Shown here piece by piece: positions 1-8,845 of a DNA stretch of 30,582 nucleotides. The position numbers and the translations under genes are program-made. The notes beneath the pieces were generated by a model. The model searched no databases. It saw nothing but the letters and a program-made list of their open reading frames with translations, and was not told the origin of the DNA. Source of the DNA: Apostichopus parvimensis. Lineage: Eukaryota; Echinodermata; Holothuroidea; Aspidochirotida; Stichopodidae. Within the stretch, counting starts at the first letter, position 1, and every line of letters begins with the position of its first letter. Location: positions 92,847-123,428 of the forward strand of contig KN884366.1 in the NCBI GenBank assembly GCA_000934455.1. Reading direction: 5' to 3'.

Positions 1-646
1 CTTCAACTTTAGGTGAAGACAAAACTACTTCATCTTGTCAACCTGTTGGTATTTACAGTATACAAAGACATGGGTCTAGATTTCCCGAGCAGCATGTAAT
101 TACCACATACCAGACTTTCTTCTCGCGATTAGCTAGAAGCAGAATAAATAGAGAGTTTGCATACCTTAAAGATGAACCACAAGATAGATTTACGGTAGAA
201 AAAGCAGAATGCTTAACCGATAAAGGATATCATGAATTACTAGAAATTTCTGCGAGATACTCCGGAAGATTATTTCCTTTGTTTCGGGATCCAGTCTCAA
301 TCTTTACCCAATCTTCTTTCCAATCGACCGAAACAAATCGAACCAAAGAAAGTGCTGAGGCATTCATTTCTGGATTATGTAAGGGATGCCGTTTTATTAC
401 TTCTAAGAATGATGAGGAAAAATTTATACTGGTCATGAAAGATGGTAAAATTTACGCGGAAATAGACTGGCTACCTATTCTTCACGATCCTCTTTTATTT
501 AAGTAGTGGAATTTGTAAAGATTTGATTGCTATAGAAGAGCATTCCCGTGAATTCTACAACTTCAAGAATAGTCCGTTCGTTGAAGAAGTCTTACATCAC
601 GTCATTTCCCGTTTAGATTATACCGGTGACTTAAGCATGACGCTTG
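1..646 (+). CDS. MINPP1: MINPP1-like exon with catalytic RHGSRFP motif, frameshifted
   Basis: The frame beginning at base 3 is open from the window edge to a TAG at 504-506. It encodes RHGSRFP near the start and then NRTKESAEAFISGL. From 505 homology continues in the next frame (SGICKDLIAIEEHS, FKNSPFVEEVLHHV) to the donor GTAAGT at 647. Four bases (501-504) stand where three are expected. Confidence 0.85.
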
Positions 647-3407
647 GTAAGTATATTAATATCACAATTAGTACGAATAAAATTAGACTATGAATACATG
701 CGTAAGTCAAATAATTAACATCACAATTAGTACGAATAAAATTAGACTATGAATACAAGCGTAAGTCAAATAATTAACCTTTAAGTATGAGAAGGCCTAC
801 ATATGATTGCGAGTATATGCAACGCTTCATAAGCTAGATCAAGTTGTTTGGTTTTCGTGCCCATCCCCAGTGGCGGAGCGTCCATAGAGTCAGGGCGGAT
901 GAACCCCCCCCCCTCCCCTGACGGACTCAAATGGACAGCTGGCGCCCTTTTCAGCTTTTTACCACTTTTTACTTCTTCGCGATTATTGACTTTTTTTATT
1001 GCGCTCTCATCTACCTATTGACATTTGTCACATTATCTGTAAATTAGCAAGGCCCGGTAAGGGTCATTTCCGGCGATCTATCTTGACTCAAAAAATTTCT
1101 GTACGCTCCGCGCCAACCCGTGGTGGCGCTCCGCTTAGTGTCGAAAGTGCCCCTGCAGACCATTCTCGCCCCCCGACCAATACCCCTAGCTCCGCCACTG
1201 CCCCATCCCCTTTCTTGGGTGGCTTTAAACGAGATCTAATCGCTAATCGATTTCAACGATATAATCGCGAGTTTGCGTATACTTAAAGGGTGTGAAGACT
1301 CGCGCACAAAGAAACGTCTCATGCCGGTAATTTGACCTAGTTTCGAATGAGGTGTAACAGAAGTGTTAAACACCACCATCGACCCCATACAATACACACA
1401 CAGCTTGCTACCGTCGGTAATTAGACACTAGTGTACAGTCAGTACATACAGCTGCGGTCAATACCCACAGCACATGTAGTTTACAAACGATACAGCGATG
1501 GACATCTCAGGTCCAGCTACAGAGTCTTCAATGCCTTTAAGTCTCGCAAAGTTGCACTGACAGTATATATAGACATGTCATTGTTTTATTCGAAATTTTG
1601 TTTTGAAAGTCAACGAAAAGCCTAACAACGAAATGAATGTGCACTAGCTACAATGAATTTTACGGATTTTGATGTAGGATATAGCTAGATATACGTTTAA
1701 AATACATACTGTATAACTTCTGACTAATATCATATGATTTATGATATGTTTTATGTTTCTTTATATTTTTTTGATGTTTTGATGTTTTTTTGATATATGT
1801 TTTTAATGTTTTCTGATATTTTTTATGTTTTAAAACACTTCACCGTGATAATTTCGGTAACCGTTGTTAATACGGTGTTTTGGGTTGAATTTACTGAACC
1901 ATATTTGGTAAAGGAAAGCCCAGGTAACTGGCACAGAATATGTTACTTTCGATCACGAAATTTGCATCAAGAATGATGAAATGGCGCGCATAATATGTTA
2001 TAGAAATAAAGCGACACATGAAACGTTTGTAGGACATAAAATTGTCTGTTTGATTAAACGGCTGACTACTCGTTAGTGTAACATATAGTAGATCAAACGA
2101 ATCTCATCACATGGAACTAAAGGTATCTAATTATGCGTAAATATTAACAAGCTTGGTCAGGGGTGGCACAATATTACCATCCTACGCAAAGGACATCTCT
2201 ATAACAAAAAGCTTAATACAATTTCACTTGCACGTTAAGCCTGTAAAAATCTCTAAGGGTATAGGATTTGCTGATCATTTTTATTCCATTTTTTGTTACA
2301 CTATAGATGAACTTCAATCCCTATATGAGATATGTGCTACCGAGATGAACCTCTTTGGGGCTTCCAATTGGTGTAAACTCTTCTTCCAATCTGATCTCCG
2401 AGCCATGGAGTACCTGTATGACCTCCAAGAGTATTGGTACTCCTCTTACGGGTACCGAATTAATTACCTCCCTTACTGCGTACTGTTGCAGGACATCGCG
2501 TCACATCTTGAGTCGTCAGTTGCATCCGGGTAATTTTTTCTTCATTAAAAATGTTGCAATATTTCCTCATTCTCCATGTCATCTGCGTATATAGTCACGG
2601 TTTTCTTGCAAGGTCCATCCATCCCCACCTCTCGTGTTTCACAAGACACATGCACGTAACCCCCCTCCCCCGGCCGCCACTATCGCTCGCTCTTTCTTTG
2701 CCTCAAAAGGGAAAAACATGTTTAATTTGGTTGTCTCTATCTGTTACTATCCTGTGAATGCTTCTTCATCCATTTTGTGATACCCCTCCTCTAACCTCAC
2801 GGAGAACCCTCAAACATGCCGAGATTGGAGAAATCAGCATCTAGGGAACAAACTGTAAGATTTATGTAATATATACATATTTGTCAGAGAATTCATGAAA
2901 TATTTATCTATCCCCAGTGTATCTACTGTCCGTTAGTATCGAGGCGGAATTTGTTGTTAATTCTTGCGTAATATTTCGTCTCCTTTCGTCAGATCCACCT
3001 CAATGAAGAAGATATTCAAATTTGCTCATTCCACTACCATCCAAGGGGTTTTCGCTCTTCTTGGTCTTTACCGACCCTCCGTTATTCCAACGGCGGACAA
3101 CTACCCGTTAGACGGTCACTGGGAGTACCGCGGTGGGATAATCTCACCATACGCTGCGAACATCGCTTTCTCCGTTTTCCGATGTGCAGGAAGATCAACA
3201 TTACCGAACGCCGTTGGTGACGTCAAAGTGCTAATTACGCATAATGAGCAACCACTGAAAATAGGTCCATGTGATAGTTACTACTGCGACCTAACAACTC
3301 TGACGTCATACCTCCGGTCGAAAGTTGGGTCTTGTGATCTTGATGAAATTTGTGGCCGTCGTCAGGAACCTGCAGATGAAAACCTGCTTTCTCTTTTGTT
3401 AACGTAG
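1..3407 (+). CDS. MINPP1: MINPP1-like multiple inositol polyphosphate phosphatase, 5'-partial, with a frameshift
   Basis: This is a histidine acid phosphatase of the MINPP1 branch, which removes phosphates from inositol polyphosphates in the secretory pathway of animals. Visible exons are 1-646, 2307-2529 and 2993-3407, joined by consistent GT-AG junctions (phase 1, then phase 2). Together they give roughly 425 residues; human MINPP1 has 487, so the signal peptide and N-terminus lie left of the window. The phosphohistidine motif RHGSRFP is intact. NRTKESAEAFISGL, SYGYRINY and ISPYAANIAFSVF match family blocks. Three oddities are seen: homology passes from one frame to another near 501-505 through one surplus base; the proton-donor motif HAE reads HST; and the C-terminus (LLSLLLT) lacks an SDEL-type ER retention signal. 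It may be a decaying paralogue, a specialised enzyme, or a gene with an assembly error. The family call is secure; its working state is not. Confidence 0.85.
661..778. repeat. 59-bp tandem duplication
   Basis: Two adjacent 59-bp copies (661-719 and 720-778) start ATCACAATTAGTACG. They differ at one visible position (ACATGCG versus ACAAGCG), so the duplication is recent. It lies 14 bp inside the intron, just after the donor at 647. Confidence 0.92.
868..1201. mobile_element. Non-autonomous hAT-like MITE
   Basis: The ends are inverted repeats: CAGTGGCGGAGC at the left and GCTCCGCCACTG at the right. The flanks carry an 8-bp direct repeat, CCCATCCC, at 860-867 and 1202-1209; one extra C lies between the right end and its repeat. 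CAG-type ends with an 8-bp target duplication are typical of the hAT superfamily. No transposase is encoded. The reverse complement is a close relative of the element at 23374-23829, and this copy lacks two insertions found in that one. Confidence 0.85.
2307..2529 (+). CDS. MINPP1: MINPP1-like middle exon
   Basis: It is preceded by a pyrimidine-rich acceptor ending CTATAG at 2306 and followed by the donor GTAATT at 2530. The phase-1 join gives MTL-DELQSLYEIC. The exon encodes WCKLFFQSDLRAMEYLYDL and SYGYRINY, which align with the human block around WCDVFDIDDAKVLEYLNDL. The reading frame is also open upstream of the acceptor, but that part shows no family similarity and is taken as intron. Confidence 0.82.
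2993..3407 (+). CDS. MINPP1: MINPP1-like terminal exon with altered HAE motif
   Basis: The acceptor TTTCGTCAG ends at 2992, and the phase-2 join makes a GGA codon. The exon encodes FKFAHSTTI followed by ALLGLY, which matches human LQFGHAETLLPLLSLMGY, and then ISPYAANIAFSVF. The stop TAG is at 3405-3407. The Glu of the family HAE motif is replaced by Thr. No ER-retention tail is present. Confidence 0.82.
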
Positions 3408-3467
3408 AAATGTAACGTAAAGAAACGACCAAGGAATGTTAGGAAGAGATAATTAACGGAACGGTTT

Positions 3468-3492
3468 GGGATGGGGGAGGGGGTGGGAAGGG
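3468..3492 (+). other. G-quadruplex-like tract downstream of the MINPP1-like stop
   Basis: Four or more G runs of at least three bases occur within 25 bp (GGG, GGGGG, GGGGG, GGG, GGG), about 60 bp past the stop codon on the sense strand. It could form a quadruplex in the 3' UTR RNA. This is inferred from the base pattern alone. Confidence 0.5.
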
Positions 3493-3665
3493 CTACTAGA
3501 ATCGTTCGTTTAACCCAACCAAGCAACCAAGCAAACAACTATGTACCCATCCCTTCTCCTCCCAGGCTGGAGAACATCTAGTTTGATTTATAAAGTCAAA
3601 GCCTCCTGGAGTGTCTTATATTGGTAACAGAGTTCAAAACTTTACTCTCTGCAGTGACCATCATT

Positions 3666-3976
3666 CAGGCGCGTAGCCAGGAATTTGCCAAGGGATGGGC
3701 GAAAATGTAGGCAAACTATCAGAGCCGTAGATTCGGCATTGCAAACTATTTAAGCGTAGCGCCACCATGGTTGGCGCGATGCGTACAAGAAAATTTTGGC
3801 TGAAAATGCTTCCCAGATCGCTGGAAATGGCACTTCCCAGGCCTTGTAAGTTGCATCTTAGCATTTTTCTTTTGAAATTACTAGCGATATCATAAAAAGA
3901 TTTAATTTTTTTTTTTTAAATATGCTAAGGGGGAGGCGGCTGCCCCCTTCACCCCCCCCCCTTGGCTACGCGCCTG
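3666..3976. mobile_element. Non-autonomous hAT-like MITE with internal 22-bp palindromic unit
   Basis: The ends are inverted (CAGGCGCGTAGCCAGG against CCTTGGCTACGCGCCTG). They are flanked by a perfect 8-bp duplication, CCATCATT (3658-3665 and 3977-3984), which fits the hAT superfamily. The interior shares sequence with the element at 23374-23829 (the region around AAGCGTAGCGCCACC), although the ends differ. It also carries a degenerate 22-bp palindrome at 3720-3741 between copies of CAAACTAT. A C-rich run precedes the right end. There is no coding capacity. Confidence 0.9.
3720..3741. mobile_element. Degenerate 22-bp palindrome at the equivalent site
   Basis: CAGAGCCGTAG followed by ATTCGGCATTG is bounded by CAAACTAT on both sides (3712-3719 and 3742-3749). 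It is the diverged counterpart of the unit at 23483-23504, inside the MITE at 3666-3976. Confidence 0.55.
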
Positions 3977-5090
3977 CCATCATTACAATAATTTCTGTTG
4001 TGAGATATGTGGAATCATGGTGTGGTGGGATAGCGCAAGGGGATGGAATGGTGGAAAGGATTGAAAAGTTCCATCATTTCTGACATTTCATTCCCACCAT
4101 GTTTAACCGACGACTCAAATCAACATAAAAGATAGTAGTCAAATATATAAAGGTAACTAAAATGTACAAAAACAGATGAAAACAGCATCTGCCTCTTGTA
4201 TTATTGCCCTGTCCTCAGGTCTAGAAAACAGGTTGTAACCTAAATGACAACAATTTGATTTCAACTAACCCAAAACAAAGTTACCCCAAGATTACATCAA
4301 AGGTTAATATACAAGCCAATTACCAGGATAAGGTCATTATTCTTCCCAAACACCTGTGCAATCTATACAAATCAATATATCAGATTAAAATAAAAAACAA
4401 GAAAGGAAATAAAGTGGTGAAAATGGCCACTAATCACAGGATCGGATTCTTTCAATTGGGTTCAAAATAGCTTGAGAAATTACAATCCTTTGTTATTTGT
4501 CTCACACTACTGTTTGATGACATAATCACCAGTGGTGTATTTCATCAAGTCAACAAACACTTGTCTCCCGTCCAATCTCCCCCAAAAGGTATGACTCGAG
4601 TCAAACTCAAGTCAAACAAGACCCATCAGCACAAAATGATGACAAAATTGTTGCGAGTAATAAACTAATTCTGACAATATTGTACAACTAACAAATATTA
4701 AAAGGGAACGTTTCATCAATGCACTGAATTAAGCATTAGAGTTACAGGCAGCTTTACTGGCTCCCACACACCCACCTCTCCTCCCCTTTTCAATAGCAGT
4801 CTTCCAAAATCTACCCCCCCCCACCACCACCACACCCAAATATAGTGCCCTTTAATTCATCAAACAATAGATTCAACTGATTAATATCTGTATTAACATT
4901 GCCCAAAATAAAAGAGTAAAAAGAAAAACTTTTAACATGCCAGCAAATTATAAAATTGAGATTTTTTACGAGTCGATTCATTCCACAGTAACGAGCCGAG
5001 TCGCTGTATATCTACATGCTCGGGGGAAAACTTTACATAATTAATTAAATCATTTTACATTGAAAAATGAGTCTAAACTATTATACTGTA

Positions 5091-5383
5091 TGGAAAAGAG
5101 CAAAATTTATGGATAGGCTGGGTTACAAGCCCAGCACTCTGCCAACTGAGCTAGCCAGCCCTTAGTTGGTGGACAATCCCTATTTCCCTATTTCCTTTCT
5201 AGGGGCGCCAGTCAGAAACTGCAGTACCTTGTATATTGCATAACCTGGGATCACGCCACAGTATCATTCCATACAATACAGACAGACAGGGAAGGGAATT
5301 CAAGAGAAACTTGGCTTGTAACCTCAGAGGTCACTGGTTCGAATCCAATTCTAGCACATACCAAATCTTTGCTCTTTTTTCCA
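5091..5383. repeat. Inverted tRNA-like SINE/foldback element, copy A
   Basis: The outer ends are inverted repeats (TGGAAAAGAGCAAA against TTTGCTCTTTTTTCCA). The left arm on the minus strand (5160 to about 5116) is the 5' half of a tRNA-like sequence: GGCTGGCTAGCTCAGTTGG, then a 6-bp anticodon stem with loop CTTGTAA (anticodon TGT). The right arm on the plus strand has the 3' half, with a perfect B box GGTTCGAATCC at 5336-5346 and TTTTTT beyond it. The core (CAGTCAGAAACTGCAGTACC) matches the reverse complement of the core of copy B at 25275-25616. Confidence 0.7.
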
Positions 5384-7396
5384 TTGTTTATAATTACCAT
5401 GTCGGTTTCCTGTAGCTCATTTTACCTGAGCTGTTATATTTAATCCTACAGAATCTTATCACACTTCTACAACACTTTTAATGGGTATACCATGTTGTGG
5501 ATTTCTTACATCATTTCCCTGCAGTGACATGTTTTCAATGATCTCTTTTCTTTCAACAGTAATATAAACCAACCGTTGAGTAACAAATAATTGAACTTAC
5601 TCGCATGCTTTTGAACTATGTAATATCCGAACCTAAGTAAGAAATCAAAACGGAGAAACTATTTTACTATTCATAGAGTAGTAAACAATTTAGTATGTCT
5701 CTTTTTGACAACCTACTGATTAAATACACAAAACGTTATTTAAACATATACCTGCCCGTACCTTTAACTATACTAACTATTTATACATATATATACATAT
5801 CTAAATTGTTTTATAGCTTTCTGTTTACTTTTTGATATTTGATAGATCTTTGAACGCCTTTCTATAAATATTTGCTGTTTATACTGGTTTTCTGGATTTT
5901 ATCCTTTACCAGTAGAGACAACGGTAGATGCATTTTTTCTCCCTCTAGTAGACATCAAGAACAGACACAGACGATAACTCCCATCACAATCTCCAGTCAT
6001 AACACTATGAATGACATCCATATGAAACATAAGCCCTGTATTACTCGTCTTACCAACAAACATTATTGGGCTACTCCCATAAGCTTGTACGTAACTGATT
6101 GTGTGCTGCAATTCAGGAAAATGCCAGTTGCAAACTTGCATTTTATCCAGTTGATTTATTTAAGCACCTGCAATTTGTAGCAAGTGGATATAATAAAGAC
6201 ACATGCAAGGCTCGTCATAACACAATCCATATGGTGTGAGTAATATGTTGCAATCTTTCTTACTGCCGGACATACCGTCTAGAGTCTATGAAAAGTCTAA
6301 AACAATCCCCAAGATAAATGAATTGCTCTCCTAGCATAGTTACTAAATCAAGTCTCTTTGAATCACGACTTCTACACAAACGTCCAGGATTACACCAGGA
6401 AAATATACAATACTAACCTAGATGATACAGATGGAAATCAGAGCCAATAATCGAATAAGCTTTAAAAATTAAACAAACTGTAAAAACTAAGATTGCTTGA
6501 CAAAAAAGTTTGAAAACAAAATAAATTTGTTAACACATTTTTTTTTTAACTTTTCAGGAAAGTCAAAACACCAAAAAATATATATATTAATATAATATAT
6601 TGAAATCGATCTGTCCATTTAATAAGAAGCTAGCAGATACAAGGATTCTTATTTCAACCTTTGCTTCAAAATTTAGCAGATATATTATATGAACATTTCT
6701 GTTAATTAATTTTTTTTATATATGTTTGTTGAATAGTAATTCTGCCTTCCCTGAATAGCAACTATATGACCTAAGAACCATTTCAAGCAATCCAAATAGA
6801 CCATGATGAAAAAACAAGAAAGAAAATTATAAGTAAATTACAAGTTCAATTATTATATGCTAAATATGTCAGAGTTATTAATCTTCACGATAACAGACAC
6901 ATAACTTTCTATTTGCAAGTTTTACAGGTTCGTGTTTCTTTGCAATTTTGTTTTTCGCCGTGATTAAGCCACATCTTATATAAACAATTCAGATTTAGCC
7001 TGCTGAATACTGCCTGTATGACCACCGCCCGACTCAACTCTGGCGTTGTTTTGCATGGTCGTTAAGACCCCATTGCCTTACAACTGACCTCCACACTGAA
7101 ATGACTGATCCACACACACAATGACTTCTTACTGTTAACAAGCCATGCTTGTTTTAGGTTTACTGTCATGTGATTGGTTATATTTGCCAGTCGTTGAAAA
7201 TGCTACATGTTCAGTTAACCCGACTGAAGCTGACTCGACTTAAAAACAGTCGAGCTGAGCGAGTCGCGATCAGTCTGGCAGTGTGCGGCAAGCTTTAGAT
7301 AAGACCCCTTCCTCTACCCCTCCCAACCCTGTCTTGGACACTATCAGAGGATAATCCCTCCACTCTTTGGGTTGGTACGATATCTCTTGCTGGTAA

Positions 7397-7425
7397 GGGG
7401 GGGGGGGTGGGGTGGAAGGGGAAGG
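7397..7425 (+). other. Long G tract, quadruplex-capable
   Basis: A run of eleven G is followed by GGGG, GG and GGGG blocks. It is a low-complexity tract, and its true length may be uncertain in the assembly. Confidence 0.45.
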
Positions 7426-7810
7426 TTTGTATGATGCCAGCATCAGACTTGTTATTATCAGCACAGCAAAGGTTCAAAGAACAAGGAGAATATCCCTTGG
7501 TACTAATACAAGGTCTAGAATCTAAGTGTGAATAAGCCTACTTAATCTTGCAATAGGGAATCATTTATCTGGTATTGCACATCAAACTGCTATTAAGTAT
7601 GATGAAACTATTAAGTGCTTAAAGTGTAGAGCAGGTTTTTTTTTCACAAATGAACCCTAGTATATTATAAGAGACAAATTCAGATCCTTGAAAGTGAAAT
7701 ACCAAATTTGAACACTAAAGTACAAATTCCTGCTATATACCAGATTACCAGGTACCCAAAATGTCCCCCAAGTACAAATCAAGGAGGAACAGTACAACTA
7801 CACACAAACT

Positions 7811-7904
7811 AACACTACAATATGAGTACAAACTGCACTACAATATGAGTGCAAACTACACTGGAATATGAGTGCAAACTACACTTACAATATGTGTGCA
7901 AACT
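7811..7904. repeat. Imperfect 23-24-bp tandem repeat, four copies
   Basis: Four consecutive variants of ACACTACAATATGAGTGCAAACT are present, differing by single substitutions and one-base insertions. This is a small minisatellite lying about 275 bp downstream of the presumed SIRT1 polyadenylation signal. Confidence 0.75.
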
Positions 7905-8179
7905 TGACACAAATCTGGCCAGCTTAGCCCTATGATACCCTGCTTTAACCTTTCACTGACAATGATGATAACCAAGACATCTTATAATTTCATATAAGTT
8001 TTTCCTACCTTTTTTTTTTAATACTAATTTCTTGTAAAATTGGAGAAAGTTTTCTGGTAGATCATAATTATTTACATCTTATCGGTAAGAAAATGTGATG
8101 ACTGGTTGCTGTTTAATCAGCGAGCACAGCTCTAGAACAGATACAAAATGTTGAATTTACGACAGCACTAGCCGGTGAG

Positions 8180-8185
8180 TTTATT
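8180..8185 (-). terminator. Candidate SIRT1 polyadenylation signal
   Basis: TTTATT on the plus strand reads AATAAA on the SIRT1 strand, about 190 nt past the SIRT1 stop codon. It is the nearest canonical hexamer I noticed. The cleavage site is not established. Confidence 0.45.
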
Positions 8186-8372
8186 GCTTGGCTTGTATAA
8201 ATAGAAGTCACAACACACATGAACCTCAACAGGGGGCATTCATCAATTATCCCCTCCATTTTAATTTCCTTCTAACAATATCGATAGTTGTTTACCAATC
8301 TTTCAAATGTATTATTCGTTCACTCATTTCTTTTTTAATCCTAGTTTTAGTTTCTATTAGCAAGTTATTCCA

Positions 8373-8845
8373 TCATGATGAAGAAGTAGCTACCTCCATT
8401 TTCTCTTGATGTTTTGACCGACCATGCTCCATCTGAGGTACAAACTGTTCTGAATTAATACTGTCACCTATCTGAAGCAGAAGGCTGCCACCAATATTAC
8501 CTGTTGGACTGGTCACATGCGAACTATGGTTGCCATGGGAACTGGAGCTCTGCATGCATGCAGAGGTTGTATCAAGTGGTTGGTGCATACCTCCTTTTGT
8601 AAATTCTGGTTCAGATTGTGGAGATAGCAGGCTTCCATCCGAGCTGGAGGTAGCACATGAATTTTGAGAGTTTCTCCCATTGTCAGAGGGGCTTTTTATT
8701 TCAATGTTCCTTGCTCCGTCCTGGGTATCGGAAACGGGGGACAATATTCCAGTCCCTTCCATGTTCTTGACCTCATCGTCACTTGAGTAGACCTCTGCTC
8801 CGTGGAATACATAGCGGTTTGGAGGGATGAACAGATAGGTAGAAG
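8373..8845 (-). CDS. SIRT1: SIRT1 exon 9, C-terminal regulatory block
   Basis: The acceptor ATCCCTTCAG ends at 8846. The exon encodes STYLFIPPNRYVFHGAEVYS, matching the human QYLFLPPNRYIFHGAEVYS segment that packs against the catalytic domain and is needed for full activity. Ser-rich, poorly conserved sequence follows to the stop at 8373-8375. Confidence 0.94.

Larger units (their letters stand above)
647..2306 (+). other. Intron of the MINPP1-like gene
   Basis: This GT-AG intron of 1660 bp holds the 59-bp tandem duplication (661-778), the hAT-like MITE (868-1201) and a T-rich low-complexity stretch at about 1735-1845 built from variants of TTTTGATGTTTT. Nothing else is recognised in it. Confidence 0.75.
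3408..8179. other. Intergenic region between the MINPP1-like gene and SIRT1
   Basis: The two genes converge on this 4.8-kb interval. It contains a G-rich tract (3468-3492), a hAT-like MITE (3666-3976), an inverted tRNA-like element (5091-5383), another G tract (7397-7425) and a 23-bp repeat (7811-7904). Short open frames here show no recognisable protein similarity. No polyadenylation signal can be assigned confidently to the MINPP1-like gene. Confidence 0.6.

Noticed and set aside
503-535. Possible mini-intron (GT at 503, AG at 535) that would explain the MINPP1-like frameshift
   Set aside because: It would be only 33 bp and would remove codons (SGICKDLIAI) that continue the family similarity. 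A one-base insertion explains the data better.
999-1286. Open frame of 95 codons in the first intron
   Set aside because: It lies within the hAT-like MITE and has no family similarity.
2153-2306. Upstream extension of the MINPP1-like middle exon
   Set aside because: The frame is open, but the sequence does not match the family, and the strong acceptor at 2306 gives a phase-correct join that does.
5336-5346. Functional tRNA gene around a perfect B box
   Set aside because: The 5' half with the D arm and A box is missing on this strand; it is a truncated repeat.
5872-6180. Open frames on both strands in the 5.9-6.2 kb intergenic stretch
   Set aside because: They overlap each other on opposite strands, and neither shows domains, splice-site support or a signal peptide that could be trusted.
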